From an uncultured Clostridia bacterium (lineage in GTDB: Bacteria; Bacillota; Clostridia; Christensenellales; Borkfalkiaceae), in assembly GCA_947175325.1 (NCBI GenBank), contig CAMWME010000003.1:1-64000 (forward strand): a stretch of 64,000 bases of DNA, read 5' to 3'. How positions within the stretch are numbered: position 1 is the stretch's first letter; each line of letters begins with the position of its first letter. Positions 51,823 to 60,293 of this stretch are shown here, piece after piece. The notes beneath the pieces are model-generated. The model made no database searches. It was not told the DNA's origin and saw nothing but the letters and a program-made list of their open reading frames with translations. A program made the position numbers and the translations under genes.

Positions 51823-53073
51823 ATGAAGCATAAAAAATTGTTTATAACTTTTACGGTAATCTTTTCGGTTCTTCTCGCCTTAGCCATTTTTATTATGATT
51901 TGGTTCTGGGGGGACAGATACGACGACTTTAAGGACTTCCGCGCGGAGGTTAATATTTCCGGGCTTAAGGACGGCGCGTGCCCGCAAGGCATAACCGTTT
52001 ACAAAGCCGACGCCATTAAAGACAAGGACGACGCGGGTAAGGACGTTGAAATAGAGCCGCAACAGAATTACTTTTTTATAACGGCGTACTTTAAGGACAA
52101 GGCGTCCCGCATATACGTCGTGGGCGATAAGTCGGGCGAAATAGGTTACGTCACTTTGAAGAACGTTGACGGCAGCGACCATACGGGGCACGTAGGCGGA
52201 ATTGCGACGAACGGGCGTTATATTTGGGTATGCTCGGGGCACACCATTTACGTTGCGACGAGCGGCACCACGTCAAGCAAGTACGTGGCAGTCGATTTAA
52301 TTAAGGCGGCAAAGGAAAACGGAACTATTCAGTTTAAGACCTCTTTCAATGCAAACTGCAACGCCGCGTTCCTTTACTATTACGACGAGGACGATAACGG
52401 CGCTGCCGGCAGCGTCTCTACCAACGACTGTCTGTACGTCGGCGAGTTCTACCGCGCGGGCAACTACGAAACGGACGAGCTGCACCACCTTAAGACTCCC
52501 AACGGCGAAACCAACAAGGCGTTTGCGTACGAATACAAGGTATCGACTTCGAGCACCTTCGGGCTTTCCCCCTCGGAAGGGCAAGATAAAAACGGCGAAA
52601 AGGTGCCCAAAATTCAAAAGGTTTTCTCTTTGCCCGACGAAATTCAAGGCTTTGCAAGAACGAAAAACGGCTTGGTTTTATCGGCAAGCTACGGGCTGAA
52701 AAATTCACATATCTATTACTACGGATTTAATTGGGATAATTTGGACGAAAACGAGCGCGTAAGATATACGGAAATTGAAAAGGACGACGCAGACAAAAAC
52801 AAGCCGTATAAGAACTTTACGTACGAAGGCGCAACTTTTGAAAGCGGCGCGCCCTATTACCTCGAGAAAACCTCTGCTCCTTACGTTTATTTTATTGACG
52901 GCAAGACTATGTGGAACGACTACTCAATTCCTTCGATGTCAGAAGGACTTTGCACGCTGGACGGCAGAGTTTACGTGTTGTTCGAGTCGGGTGCGAAAAA
53001 GTACAGCACCTTCGTAAGACAAGTGCTGACGAACGTTTACAGCTTTATTCCCAGAAAGAGCGATAAATTTTAG
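51823..53073 (+). CDS. Membrane-anchored extracellular protein, possibly a beta-propeller
   Basis: 416 residues. An N-terminal signal anchor (about 5-28, FITFTVIFSVLLALAIFIMIW) is followed by an all-extracellular domain rich in beta-strand, with repeated short strand-turn units (YVTLKNVDGSDHTGHVGGIATNGRYIWVCSG, LPDEIQGFARTKNGLVLSAS, MSEGLCTLDGRVYVLFESG). The recurring pattern of a small-residue strand then aromatic strand suggests a beta-propeller. No enzyme motif is recognised, and no lipobox is present. Flanked by its own promoter and terminator, so transcribed alone. Confidence 0.6.
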   Translation: MKHKKLFITFTVIFSVLLALAIFIMIWFWGDRYDDFKDFRAEVNISGLKDGACPQGITVYKADAIKDKDDAGKDVEIEPQQNYFFITAYFKDKASRIYVVGDKSGEIGYVTLKNVDGSDHTGHVGGIATNGRYIWVCSGHTIYVATSGTTSSKYVAVDLIKAAKENGTIQFKTSFNANCNAAFLYYYDEDDNGAAGSVSTNDCLYVGEFYRAGNYETDELHHLKTPNGETNKAFAYEYKVSTSSTFGLSPSEGQDKNGEKVPKIQKVFSLPDEIQGFARTKNGLVLSASYGLKNSHIYYYGFNWDNLDENERVRYTEIEKDDADKNKPYKNFTYEGATFESGAPYYLEKTSAPYVYFIDGKTMWNDYSIPSMSEGLCTLDGRVYVLFESGAKKYSTFVRQVLTNVYSFIPRKSDKF

Positions 53074-53085
53074 TATTCATAAAAA

Positions 53086-53123
53086 AATAGCGGCGCGGTT
53101 CGTTTGAACCGCGCCGGTTTTTA
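53086..53123. terminator. Bidirectional terminator
   Basis: GGCGCGGTTC (53092-53101) / GAACCGCGCC (53106-53115) hairpin, A-tract before and TTTTTA after. Confidence 0.92.
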
Positions 53124-53136
53124 TTTGAATATAGTG

Positions 53137-53166
53137 CTGGATTGCTTCGCTTCGCTCGCAATGACG
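53137..53166 (+). repeat. Dispersed palindromic repeat, solitary copy
   Basis: CTGGATTGCTTCG, then CTTCGCT, then CGCAATGACG (30 nt). It differs from the right flank of the GIY-YIG gene (32178-32207) at one position and lies between a terminator and the M18 stop codon. Confidence 0.85.
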
Positions 53167-53172
53167 AGTGGC

Positions 53173-54546
53173 TTACTTGCAGAAGGCTAAGCAAGCTTGA
53201 TACAAAGCATAGATGTCAGCTTTTGATATAAGCTCGTAAGGGGCGTGCATTGAGAGCACGGGAACGCCTACGTCTACCGTGTCGATGCCGAGGTTGGAGA
53301 TATACTGTGCGACCGTGCCGCCGCCGCCTACGTCAACCGCGCCGAGCTCGCCCGTCTGCCAGTAAACGCCGTTATCCTCGAAGATATCGCGTATCCAGCC
53401 CATAAATTCCGCCGAGGCGTCGTTGGTGGACGACTTGCCGCGCGCGCCCGTGTATTTGGATACTGCCGCACCGCAGTTAATAAACGTCGTGTTGCGCTTT
53501 TCGAATGCCGACGCGTAAGCGGGGTCGTAGCCCGCGGTTACGTCTGCGGAGATGCACTTTGAATTGTATCTTACTTCAATGGGGTTGGCCTTGAAGGAGT
53601 TTGCGATGGTTTCGATGACGTCGCAGATGACTTTGGACTGCATACCCGTGTTGCCTACGCTGCCTATCTCTTCCTTGTCTGCAAACACCGCAACCACGGT
53701 GTGCTTCGTGTCGCAGTCGAAGATTGCCTTCATTTCGGGGTAAGCGCAGACCTTATCGTCGTGGCCGTAAGCCGCGATTAACGCGCCGTCAAAGCCGACG
53801 TCGCGCGCCTTGCCCGCAGGAACGAGGCAAAGCTCGGAACACTGCAAGTCAACTTCGGTCAAGCCGTATTTTTTATTTAAAAGGTTTAAAACAGCCGTTT
53901 TGACGGGGTCTTTTTTATCCTCTTCGTCCTCGCTTACAGCTGGAAGTCCGCCGATAACCGCGTTAAGACTTTCACCGTCAATAGCCTTGTTCATAGGCTT
54001 TGCCGCTTGCTCTGCGCCGAGGTGGGGCAGAAGGTCGGTGATATAGAACACGGGGTCGGTTTCGTCCTCGCCGACGCAGATTTCAACGCGCTTGCCGCCG
54101 CGGAGAACCGCAACGCCGTGAAGCGCCAAGGGAATTGCCGTCCACTGGTACTTCTTAATTCCGCCGTAGTAGTGGGTTTTGAAGTAGCAGAGTCCCGAAT
54201 CCTCGTACATGGGGTTGGGTTTTAAATCGAGGCGGGGCGAATCGACGTGCGCGACCATAATCCTTACGCCGTCCTTTTCCACGTCCTCGGTGCCGACCTT
54301 GATTAAAAATACGTTTTTGTGTCTGTTTATGAAGTAACGCTTGTCGCCCGCCTTTAACTTTTCGGAGAAAGAGAAAGGTTTAAAACCGTTTTCTTCGGCA
54401 AGTTTTTGCGCGGTAATTGATGCGTCGCGCTCGGTTTTAGAGCTGTCGAGAAAGGCTTTGTAGCCTTCGGAAAAATTATAAATTTCTTCAAGCTGTTTTC
54501 CGTCCGCCTCTTCGTAGACGTTTTTGCGTTTATATTTCAAATCCAT
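53173..54546 (-). CDS. M18-family aminopeptidase
   Basis: Zinc-dependent aminopeptidase of the aspartyl-aminopeptidase family, cytoplasmic. 457 residues, the normal length. The metal ligands are visible in MVAHVDSPRLDLKPNP, AVFADKEEIGSVGNTGM and the C-terminal PVLSMHAPYELISKAD. YGHDDKVCAYPEM and DVTAGYDPAYAS are also family landmarks. It removes N-terminal acidic or hydrophobic residues from peptides in protein turnover. It has an unusually long 5' region with two promoters (see 54577-54605 and 54709-54737). Confidence 0.94.
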   Translation of the reverse strand: MDLKYKRKNVYEEADGKQLEEIYNFSEGYKAFLDSSKTERDASITAQKLAEENGFKPFSFSEKLKAGDKRYFINRHKNVFLIKVGTEDVEKDGVRIMVAHVDSPRLDLKPNPMYEDSGLCYFKTHYYGGIKKYQWTAIPLALHGVAVLRGGKRVEICVGEDETDPVFYITDLLPHLGAEQAAKPMNKAIDGESLNAVIGGLPAVSEDEEDKKDPVKTAVLNLLNKKYGLTEVDLQCSELCLVPAGKARDVGFDGALIAAYGHDDKVCAYPEMKAIFDCDTKHTVVAVFADKEEIGSVGNTGMQSKVICDVIETIANSFKANPIEVRYNSKCISADVTAGYDPAYASAFEKRNTTFINCGAAVSKYTGARGKSSTNDASAEFMGWIRDIFEDNGVYWQTGELGAVDVGGGGTVAQYISNLGIDTVDVGVPVLSMHAPYELISKADIYALYQACLAFCK

Positions 54547-54576
54547 AATAGTACTCCTATTTATTTTTCAACCCAT

Positions 54577-54605
54577 ATTATAACATAGCAATGCAAAAAA
54601 TTAAA
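54577..54605 (-). promoter_or_regulatory. Proximal promoter of the M18 aminopeptidase gene
   Basis: On the minus strand TTTAAT (54605-54600), 17-nt spacer, TATAAT (54582-54577) with extended TGT. The -35 is weak. Confidence 0.4.
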
Positions 54606-54706
54606 AATTTTTTTGCGCCGCTTATGCGTCGCTGTTTTGCTAATGCAAAACGCATTAAAGTTTGAATACAGCGCTCGAAAACCCTTGCAAGCAAGTTTTC
54701 TCGTTT
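54604..54706 (-). other. Hairpin-rich transcribed stretch between two M18 promoters
   Basis: On the minus strand, downstream of the strong promoter: a CGAGAAAACTTG... / ...CAAGGGTTTTCG-type hairpin, then GTTTTGC-ATTA-GCAAAAC, a perfect 7-bp stem tetraloop, then GCGGCGC and an A/T tract. It has no ribosome-bound frame and could be a 5' leader or a small RNA. Confidence 0.4.
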
Positions 54707-54708
54707 GT

Positions 54709-54737
54709 ATTATAGCTTTTAAACAAATTTTTGTCAA
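54709..54737 (-). promoter_or_regulatory. Distal consensus promoter upstream of M18 aminopeptidase
   Basis: On the minus strand TTGACA (54737-54732), 17-nt spacer, TATAAT (54714-54709). A perfect sigma-A promoter about 155 nt before the M18 start codon. Confidence 0.85.
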
Positions 54738-54824
54738 CGCTTTTTATTAAAACCGGCGCACCGCCGAAAAGCGCGGATTGCGACAAAATTTTTTCAAAAA
54801 ATTTAATAAATATGCTTTTATCTA

Positions 54825-54853
54825 TTTACTAATTATATAATTTGGTGTATAAT
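54825..54853 (+). promoter_or_regulatory. Promoter of the Gx transporter-rnf operon
   Basis: TTTACT (54825-54830), 17-nt spacer, TATAAT (54848-54853). The start would be near 54860, only about 3 nt before the ATG at 54863. Confidence 0.55.
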
Positions 54854-54862
54854 GAATTCATT

Positions 54863-55450
54863 ATGAGCGCGGGCAAGAATGCCGCCAAAAAGATTGCGGT
54901 TCTTGCAATACTTACGGCGTTAAGCTTAATAACTTTCATAATAGAAAGCTTGTTCCCCCCTTTGATTATCCCCGGGGCGAAAATGGGGCTTGCAAACGTG
55001 TTCTCTTTTGCCGCGCTGATTATGTACTCGCCTATCGAGGCGTTTGCGATTGTTGCAATAAGAACGGTACTCGGTGCGGTGTATGCGGGGAACTTTTCCG
55101 CAGTTTTGTACAGCTTTACGGGCGGTATCGTTTCGATGGCGGTTTCGTCAATACTGATGTACACCGCATACCCCCGCGTTTCGGTTATGGCGATTTCGGT
55201 TGCCGCCGCCGTGGCGCACAACATTACGCAGAATATCGTGTTCGTTTTCCTTTCGGGCTCGGTGCTGATGTTCGGATATATGCCCTATTTGATACTTTTG
55301 GGAATACTTTCGGGCGCGATAGTCGGGGGCGTTATAATGCTTTTATTCCGCGGAGTGCCGAAAAACGTGTTTGAAAAAGTGATTTTCGAGCGGAAGAAAA
55401 AGAACGAAAAAGACTCTAAGCCCTTAGAGCAATCCGAGGGCACTTTATAA
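54863..55450 (+). CDS. Gx transporter family membrane protein (PF07456-type)
   Basis: 195 residues with about five membrane helices. The N-terminal region IESLFPPLIIPGAKMGLANVFSFAALIMYSPIEAFAIVAIRTVLGAVY is the signature of the Gx_transp/heptaprenyl-diphosphate-synthase-component-I family, a substrate-binding-subunit-like membrane protein of uncertain cargo. These genes often lie beside apbE, NusG-II and rnf genes in Bacillota, and here it leads the rnf operon. The ATG at 54863 has no Shine-Dalgarno, and the -10 box is 9 nt upstream, suggesting a leaderless start. A TTG at 54842 is less likely since it lies before the -10 box. Confidence 0.82.
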   Translation: MSAGKNAAKKIAVLAILTALSLITFIIESLFPPLIIPGAKMGLANVFSFAALIMYSPIEAFAIVAIRTVLGAVYAGNFSAVLYSFTGGIVSMAVSSILMYTAYPRVSVMAISVAAAVAHNITQNIVFVFLSGSVLMFGYMPYLILLGILSGAIVGGVIMLLFRGVPKNVFEKVIFERKKKNEKDSKPLEQSEGTL

Positions 55451-55480
55451 AAACAAAAAACAACAATTTGGAGGTACAAA

Positions 55481-56773
55481 TTGAAAGCAGTAAAAGGAAA
55501 ATACCTTTTCGGCGGGGTGCACCCCAAGGGCAAGAAAGAGCTTACGGCGTCTTTGCCCATAGAGGTTATGCCCACGCCCGAGGTCGTAGCCGTTTCCACC
55601 TCTCAGTCGCTGGGAAAATCCGCAGTCGTTGCGGTTACCGTCGGACAGAAGGTGAAAGAAGGCGAGGTTATTGCAAAGGCGGACGGGGCGATATCATCCG
55701 ACGTGTTTGCAAGCGTTGCCGGCACGGTTACCGAGATTAAGGAGCTTACGGGCGCAAGCGGCGAAAAGGAAACTTTTATATTTATCAAAGCCGAAGGGAC
55801 GGATACCTTCCGCTTCCCCGCCCTTACTTCCCCCACGGCGGAAGAGATTAAAACGCGCATTAAGGACTGCGGTATCGTAGGGCTTGGCGGAGCGGGCTTC
55901 CCCACCGCCGTTAAGGTTGCACCCAAAACGCCCGTTGACGTTCTTATCGTGAACGGCGCAGAGTGCGAGCCTTATTTGACTTGCGACCACAGACTTATGG
56001 TTGAAAAGACCGACGAAATCGTGCGCGGGGCAAGGCTTTTAAAGGCGGCTTTGGGAATTAGCAACATTGCCATTGGCATTGAAAAGAACAAGCCCGACGC
56101 TATTGCCGCTTTCGAGCCTTACGAGGATATTAAAGTCGTTATCCTTGCCAAAAAGTACCCCATGGGCGGTGAAAGGCAGCTTGCTTACGCCGTTACGGGG
56201 CGCAGAATTCCCCAAGGCAAGATACCCGCTGAATACGGCGTGGTAGTGCATAACGTGGGAACTTGCTATGCGGTATGCGAGGCGGTTGAACAAGGCAAGC
56301 CTTTGTACGAGAAGGTTTTGACCGTTTCGGGTACTGCCGTTAAAGAGCCGAAAAATTTATTTGTAAAGGTCGGCACCTCCGTCAAGGAAATCGTCGACTA
56401 CTGCGGCGGGGAAGCCTCCAACCCCAAAAAGGTCGTTCAAGGCGGGCCTATGACGGGCGTTGCGCTTGCTAACTACGAGCATTACACGCACAAGACGACC
56501 TCGGGAATTTTGCTTCTTTCCAAAAAAGAGGCGGCGGCCGAAGAGCCTACCCCTTGCCTTAACTGCGGAATGTGCGCGGACGCTTGCCCGATGCACCTTA
56601 TGCCGATGAACACTGCGTTCTACTCGGCGGCGGGCGACTTCGAGGCGGCGCAAAAGTACGGGAACGTACTCTCTTGTATAGAGTGCGGTGCGTGCGAATA
56701 TATTTGCCCCGCTAAGCGCCCTTTAATTCAAGCTATAAGAAAGACGAAGGCTGAACTTCGTAAAAAGAATTAA
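55481..56773 (+). CDS. rnfC: Rnf complex subunit C
   Basis: Peripheral iron-sulfur/flavin subunit that takes electrons from or gives them to NADH in the ferredoxin:NAD+ oxidoreductase. 430 residues. The start is a TTG at 55481, fixed by GGAGG 6 nt upstream, with no ATG nearby in frame. The N-terminal barrel (YLFGGVHPKGKKEL) precedes the NADH/FMN region (IVGLGGAGFPTAVKVAP, NGAECEPYLTCDHRLM). Two [4Fe-4S] motifs follow: CLNCGMCADACP and CIECGACEYICP. First of six contiguous rnf genes. Confidence 0.96.
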   Translation: MKAVKGKYLFGGVHPKGKKELTASLPIEVMPTPEVVAVSTSQSLGKSAVVAVTVGQKVKEGEVIAKADGAISSDVFASVAGTVTEIKELTGASGEKETFIFIKAEGTDTFRFPALTSPTAEEIKTRIKDCGIVGLGGAGFPTAVKVAPKTPVDVLIVNGAECEPYLTCDHRLMVEKTDEIVRGARLLKAALGISNIAIGIEKNKPDAIAAFEPYEDIKVVILAKKYPMGGERQLAYAVTGRRIPQGKIPAEYGVVVHNVGTCYAVCEAVEQGKPLYEKVLTVSGTAVKEPKNLFVKVGTSVKEIVDYCGGEASNPKKVVQGGPMTGVALANYEHYTHKTTSGILLLSKKEAAAEEPTPCLNCGMCADACPMHLMPMNTAFYSAAGDFEAAQKYGNVLSCIECGACEYICPAKRPLIQAIRKTKAELRKKN

Positions 56774-56786
56774 GGAGATAAGAAAA

Positions 56787-58001
56787 ATGGATAACAGTAT
56801 CGTAATTTCTACTCCTCCCCACGTCAAATCGAAAAGGACTACCCGCGGCATTATGCTGGACGTGTGCATTGCGCTTTTGCCTTGCGCCATTGCCGGCATC
56901 GTGTACTTCGGCTGGCTTGCGCTTATGCTTGAGCTGGTTGCGGTAGTAGCTTGCGTGGCAACGGAATTCGTTTATTACTTTATCGCAAACAAGGGCTTTG
57001 CAAACAAGTGCAAAGACGCCGGCAAGGTTTGCGTAAGGTGGTGGAAACAGTTTGACTTCACCTCCGTGGTTACGGGTCTTATTCTTGCACTTATAATCCC
57101 CGCAACGGCGCAGTGGTACACCGTACTGATTGGCAGCATATTTGCAATAGCAATAGTTAAGATGCTTTTCGGCGGCACGGGCAAGAACCTCGTGAACCCC
57201 GCAGCTGCGGGCCGCGTGTTTATGGCTATAAGCTTTACGGCGGTTACCACCTACACTGCGGCGAACTTCTCCGCGTTGAACTTCGAAAGCGGAATATTCT
57301 CGGGTGCAACGAACCTTTCTTGGTTGCTTTCAACTTACCCCGAAACGAAGGTTACGGTTTTGGACCTTTTCCTCGGCACGGGCGTTGCGGGCTGTATCGG
57401 CGAAACTTGCAAGCTTGCAATTATCGTAGGTTATATTTACCTCTGCGTGAGAAAAGTTATTAAATGGTGGCAACCCCTTCTGTTTATCGCAACGTTCGGC
57501 TTTGCTGCCGTGTTTATGAGCGGCTTTGCATTCATTGCAACGGGCGGTTACATCTTCGACATGGAGCTGTTCCTCCCTCACCTCTTCTCGGGCGGCGTGC
57601 TGTTCGGCGCGGTGTTTATGTTCACCGATTACGTAACCTCGCCTAAGGGCGTTTACGGACAAATTTTTTACTACGCAGTAGCGGGTATTTTGGTGGCGGT
57701 TTTAAGATACTTCACCAAAATAGAAGTTACCTCGTTCGTAATTATGCTTATGAACTTGTTCGTACCCCTCATTGATAAATACCTTATAAGAAAGCCTTTC
57801 GGCTACAAAAAGGTTAAAAAAGTCAAAGAGAAAAAGACACCCGACGAAAGAGTTGCGGAAGCTGTGGACGCGTTGAAGGTTGACGAGAACGCGGCGGCGA
57901 AGGTTAGCCACGGCGACAGTACCGAAAACACCGAAAAGAGCCCCGCGGCGAGCGTGCAGAGCGTGGGCGTAGACGTTAAATCCGACAAGGAGGAAGCGTA
58001 A
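56787..58001 (+). CDS. rnfD: Rnf complex subunit D
   Basis: Integral membrane subunit with covalently bound FMN. 404 residues, about ten membrane helices. The N-terminus (SPPHVKSKRTTRGIMLDVCIALLPC-like) and FGGTGKNLVNPAAAGRVFMAISF are family signatures. The SGATNLS segment fits the flavinylation motif (FMN via phosphoester to Thr). The C-terminal ~70 residues form a charged cytoplasmic extension (VKKVKEKKTPDERVAEAVDALK). AAGGAG upstream. Flavinylation would need ApbE, encoded at the right end of the window. Confidence 0.95.
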   Translation: MDNSIVISTPPHVKSKRTTRGIMLDVCIALLPCAIAGIVYFGWLALMLELVAVVACVATEFVYYFIANKGFANKCKDAGKVCVRWWKQFDFTSVVTGLILALIIPATAQWYTVLIGSIFAIAIVKMLFGGTGKNLVNPAAAGRVFMAISFTAVTTYTAANFSALNFESGIFSGATNLSWLLSTYPETKVTVLDLFLGTGVAGCIGETCKLAIIVGYIYLCVRKVIKWWQPLLFIATFGFAAVFMSGFAFIATGGYIFDMELFLPHLFSGGVLFGAVFMFTDYVTSPKGVYGQIFYYAVAGILVAVLRYFTKIEVTSFVIMLMNLFVPLIDKYLIRKPFGYKKVKKVKEKKTPDERVAEAVDALKVDENAAAKVSHGDSTENTEKSPAASVQSVGVDVKSDKEEA

Positions 58002-58002
58002 A

Positions 58003-59028
58003 ATGACGGTTAAAGGATTTTTCAAAAGCAACGTATTCAAATGTCTCGTAACCCTCCTCTGCGTACTGTTAGTTAGCGGCGTGTTCCTAACCTTGATGAA
58101 CGGACTTTTAGCCGTATCCGACCAAGAGAGGCTTGACAGAGCGATTAACAAGATTTACGGAAAGTCGGTTGCCTACACCGAGGTTGCGGTTGCTGACTAC
58201 AACGACAGCGCGACTATCGAGGCGGCGTACAAAATTAAGGACGACGGCAACTACCTCGTTAAATCGACGGGCAAGGGCGGCTTCGATAACGGTACCGTTA
58301 CTTGCTGGGTAGTGGTCAACGTGTCGGGCGGCGCGATTAAAGGAATTGATAAAGTAGTTATTGACTCGAACAAGGCGCAGTCCTATATTGCAAACATAAA
58401 CGACAACTTCTTATCCGGCTTTTACAGAACTTACGAAAACGGATATTACTTCAACCCCAACGACGGATTTATTAAGACGGGTGCGACCCGCTCCGCCACC
58501 GCTATCTGCAACGCGGTAAACGGCGCGATAGATTACGTGAACGGAAAGTTCCTCGGCAACGTGGCTTCGGATGCGTACAGCGGACTTAAATACACCGAAT
58601 ACGTAGACACCAAGGCAACGACCCACGAGGGCAAAGACGGAAACGTTATATTCCACGTCGTAACCAAGGGCTACGGAATGGCGACGCCGTTCTCAATCGA
58701 CATTACGGTTGACAGAGAGGGCGTTATCAAGGCTTACACGATTACCAAGAACGGTACCGACAACTACGACCCGAACAAGATGCACTCCGGAATACTTGAC
58801 GGAACGCTGTTCGTAGGCAAGACGGTTGAGGACGTTATAAGGTTTGCTAACGAAGGTATGGAATACAGCGGCGTTGGCTCCGACTTAAAGACGAATGCCA
58901 CCAACTCCAACTACTTGTGCTTGTATGCGGCGGCGTTTGCGGCTGAGAACTACGAGAAGTTCTTACCCGAAGAACCCGAAGAGAGCGAAGAGGCACCCAA
59001 AGACGACGAACAAGGAGGTCAAGAGTAA
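58003..59028 (+). CDS. rnfG: Rnf complex subunit G with two FMN-binding-like domains
   Basis: Subunit with an N-terminal membrane anchor (about 12-36) and an extracytoplasmic FMN domain. 341 residues, much longer than the usual 190-210. The first domain carries the flavinylation motif KTGATRSATAICNAVN near residue 155. A second, similar domain covers about 215-320 (FHVVTKGYGMATPFSIDITVDREGVIKAYTI), with TNATNSNYLCLYAAA where the motif would be (Gly replaced by Asn). The C-terminus is acidic (EEPEESEEAPKDDEQGGQE). AAGGAGG lies upstream, inside rnfD. Confidence 0.92.
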   Translation: MTVKGFFKSNVFKCLVTLLCVLLVSGVFLTLMNGLLAVSDQERLDRAINKIYGKSVAYTEVAVADYNDSATIEAAYKIKDDGNYLVKSTGKGGFDNGTVTCWVVVNVSGGAIKGIDKVVIDSNKAQSYIANINDNFLSGFYRTYENGYYFNPNDGFIKTGATRSATAICNAVNGAIDYVNGKFLGNVASDAYSGLKYTEYVDTKATTHEGKDGNVIFHVVTKGYGMATPFSIDITVDREGVIKAYTITKNGTDNYDPNKMHSGILDGTLFVGKTVEDVIRFANEGMEYSGVGSDLKTNATNSNYLCLYAAAFAAENYEKFLPEEPEESEEAPKDDEQGGQE

Positions 59029-59675
59029 TGAATAAGTATAAAAAGATTACCTTAGACGGACTTATTTATCAGAACCCCACCTTCATGCTGGTTCTCGGTA
59101 CTTGCCCCACCCTCGGACTTATATCCTCCGCCTTCTCGGCGATGGGTATGGGACTTACCGTAGTTGTTATCCTCACTTTAAGCAATATCTTAATATCGGC
59201 ACTCAGAAAGGTTATTCCCAACGCGGTGCGTATACCTTGCTATATAGTAATTATCGCAACTTTGGTTACCTTTGCGAGAATGTTCCTTGAAAAGTTCGTA
59301 CCCGATTTGTACGACAGCTTGGGCGGCTTCCTTGCCCTTATCGTTGTTAACTGCATTATCCTTGGCCGTGCGGAGGCGTTTGCAAACAAACACACCGTGC
59401 CCGAGGCGGCGGTTGACGGATTTATGCAAGGCTTGGGCTTCACGGTTGCTCTTACTCTTATGGGTATTATCTGCGAGTTCATAGGCAAGGGTTCGTTGTT
59501 CGGATATCAGATTATGGACTTTAAGGTCGGTATGCTTGCAAAGCCCGCGGGCTCGTTCCTCGTGTACGGTATTTGCATTGCGGTGTTCACCTACGTTATC
59601 GACTGCATCGAGCGTGCAAAGCGCGTTAAGGCGAATAAGCTTGCGCGTGAAAACCTTTTAAGGGAGGTGGCGTAA
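59028..59675 (+). CDS. rnfE: Rnf complex subunit E
   Basis: Integral membrane subunit, 215 residues with about six helices. Signature segments are NPTFMLVLGTCPTLGLISSAFSAMGMG and NCIILGRAEAFANKH, whose Cys residues bind an intramembrane [2Fe-2S] cluster together with RnfA. The ATG overlaps the last base of the rnfG stop. AAGGAGG upstream. The C-terminus is basic. Confidence 0.96.
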   Translation: MNKYKKITLDGLIYQNPTFMLVLGTCPTLGLISSAFSAMGMGLTVVVILTLSNILISALRKVIPNAVRIPCYIVIIATLVTFARMFLEKFVPDLYDSLGGFLALIVVNCIILGRAEAFANKHTVPEAAVDGFMQGLGFTVALTLMGIICEFIGKGSLFGYQIMDFKVGMLAKPAGSFLVYGICIAVFTYVIDCIERAKRVKANKLARENLLREVA

Positions 59676-59678
59676 ACT

Positions 59679-60281
59679 ATGGGTACTTTTATTGCGATAG
59701 TTCTTGCGGCTGTTCTTACGAACAACTTTATCACCGTTAAAACTTACGGTATCTGCCCCTTCCTCGGCGTTTCCAAAAAGACTTCGAGCGCGGCGGGCAT
59801 GGGTATTGCGGTTACCCTCGTAATGGTGCTTGCAACCTTAGTTACCTATCCCATTTACACCTTCGTAATGGTTCCCTTGGGAATTGAGTTCCTTGAAATT
59901 ATTTTCTTCATCTTCATTATAGCTTCGCTTGTGCAGATGCTTGAAAAGATTATTCAGAAAATCTCCCCTTCCCTTTACGGAGCGATGGGTATCTATCTTC
60001 CCCTTATCACTACGAACTGCGCCGTGCTTGGCGTTACCGAGCTGGTTATAGGCGATATGTCGGCGTATATCGGCGACGCTTCTATGAACATCGGCTGGGC
60101 AGTTCTGTACGCGTTGTTTGCGGGACTCGGCTTCACCCTCGTTATGATTATAATGAGCGGTATGCGCGAAAAGCTGAATTATTACAAGACGGCAAAAGCG
60201 CTTGCGGGCTTCCCCATAGCAATGGTTACGGCGTGCTTCATTTGTATGGCGTTCACCGTATTCAGCTATATAAGCATATAA
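59679..60281 (+). CDS. rnfA: Rnf complex subunit A
   Basis: Integral membrane subunit, 200 residues with about six helices, homologous to RnfE in inverted topology. Family motifs: VLTNNFITVKTYGICPFLGVSKK and YLPLITTNCAVLGVTE, with the cluster-binding cysteines. AGGGAGGTGG upstream. 3 nt after rnfE. Confidence 0.97.
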   Translation: MGTFIAIVLAAVLTNNFITVKTYGICPFLGVSKKTSSAAGMGIAVTLVMVLATLVTYPIYTFVMVPLGIEFLEIIFFIFIIASLVQMLEKIIQKISPSLYGAMGIYLPLITTNCAVLGVTELVIGDMSAYIGDASMNIGWAVLYALFAGLGFTLVMIIMSGMREKLNYYKTAKALAGFPIAMVTACFICMAFTVFSYISI

Positions 60282-60293
60282 GGAGGGCGCGTT

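Noticed and set aside
54604-54790. Resemblance of words such as GCGCCGC.TATGCG to the element at 26256-26385
   Set aside because: Only short shared words in a different order and no common stem layout; not enough to call them copies.
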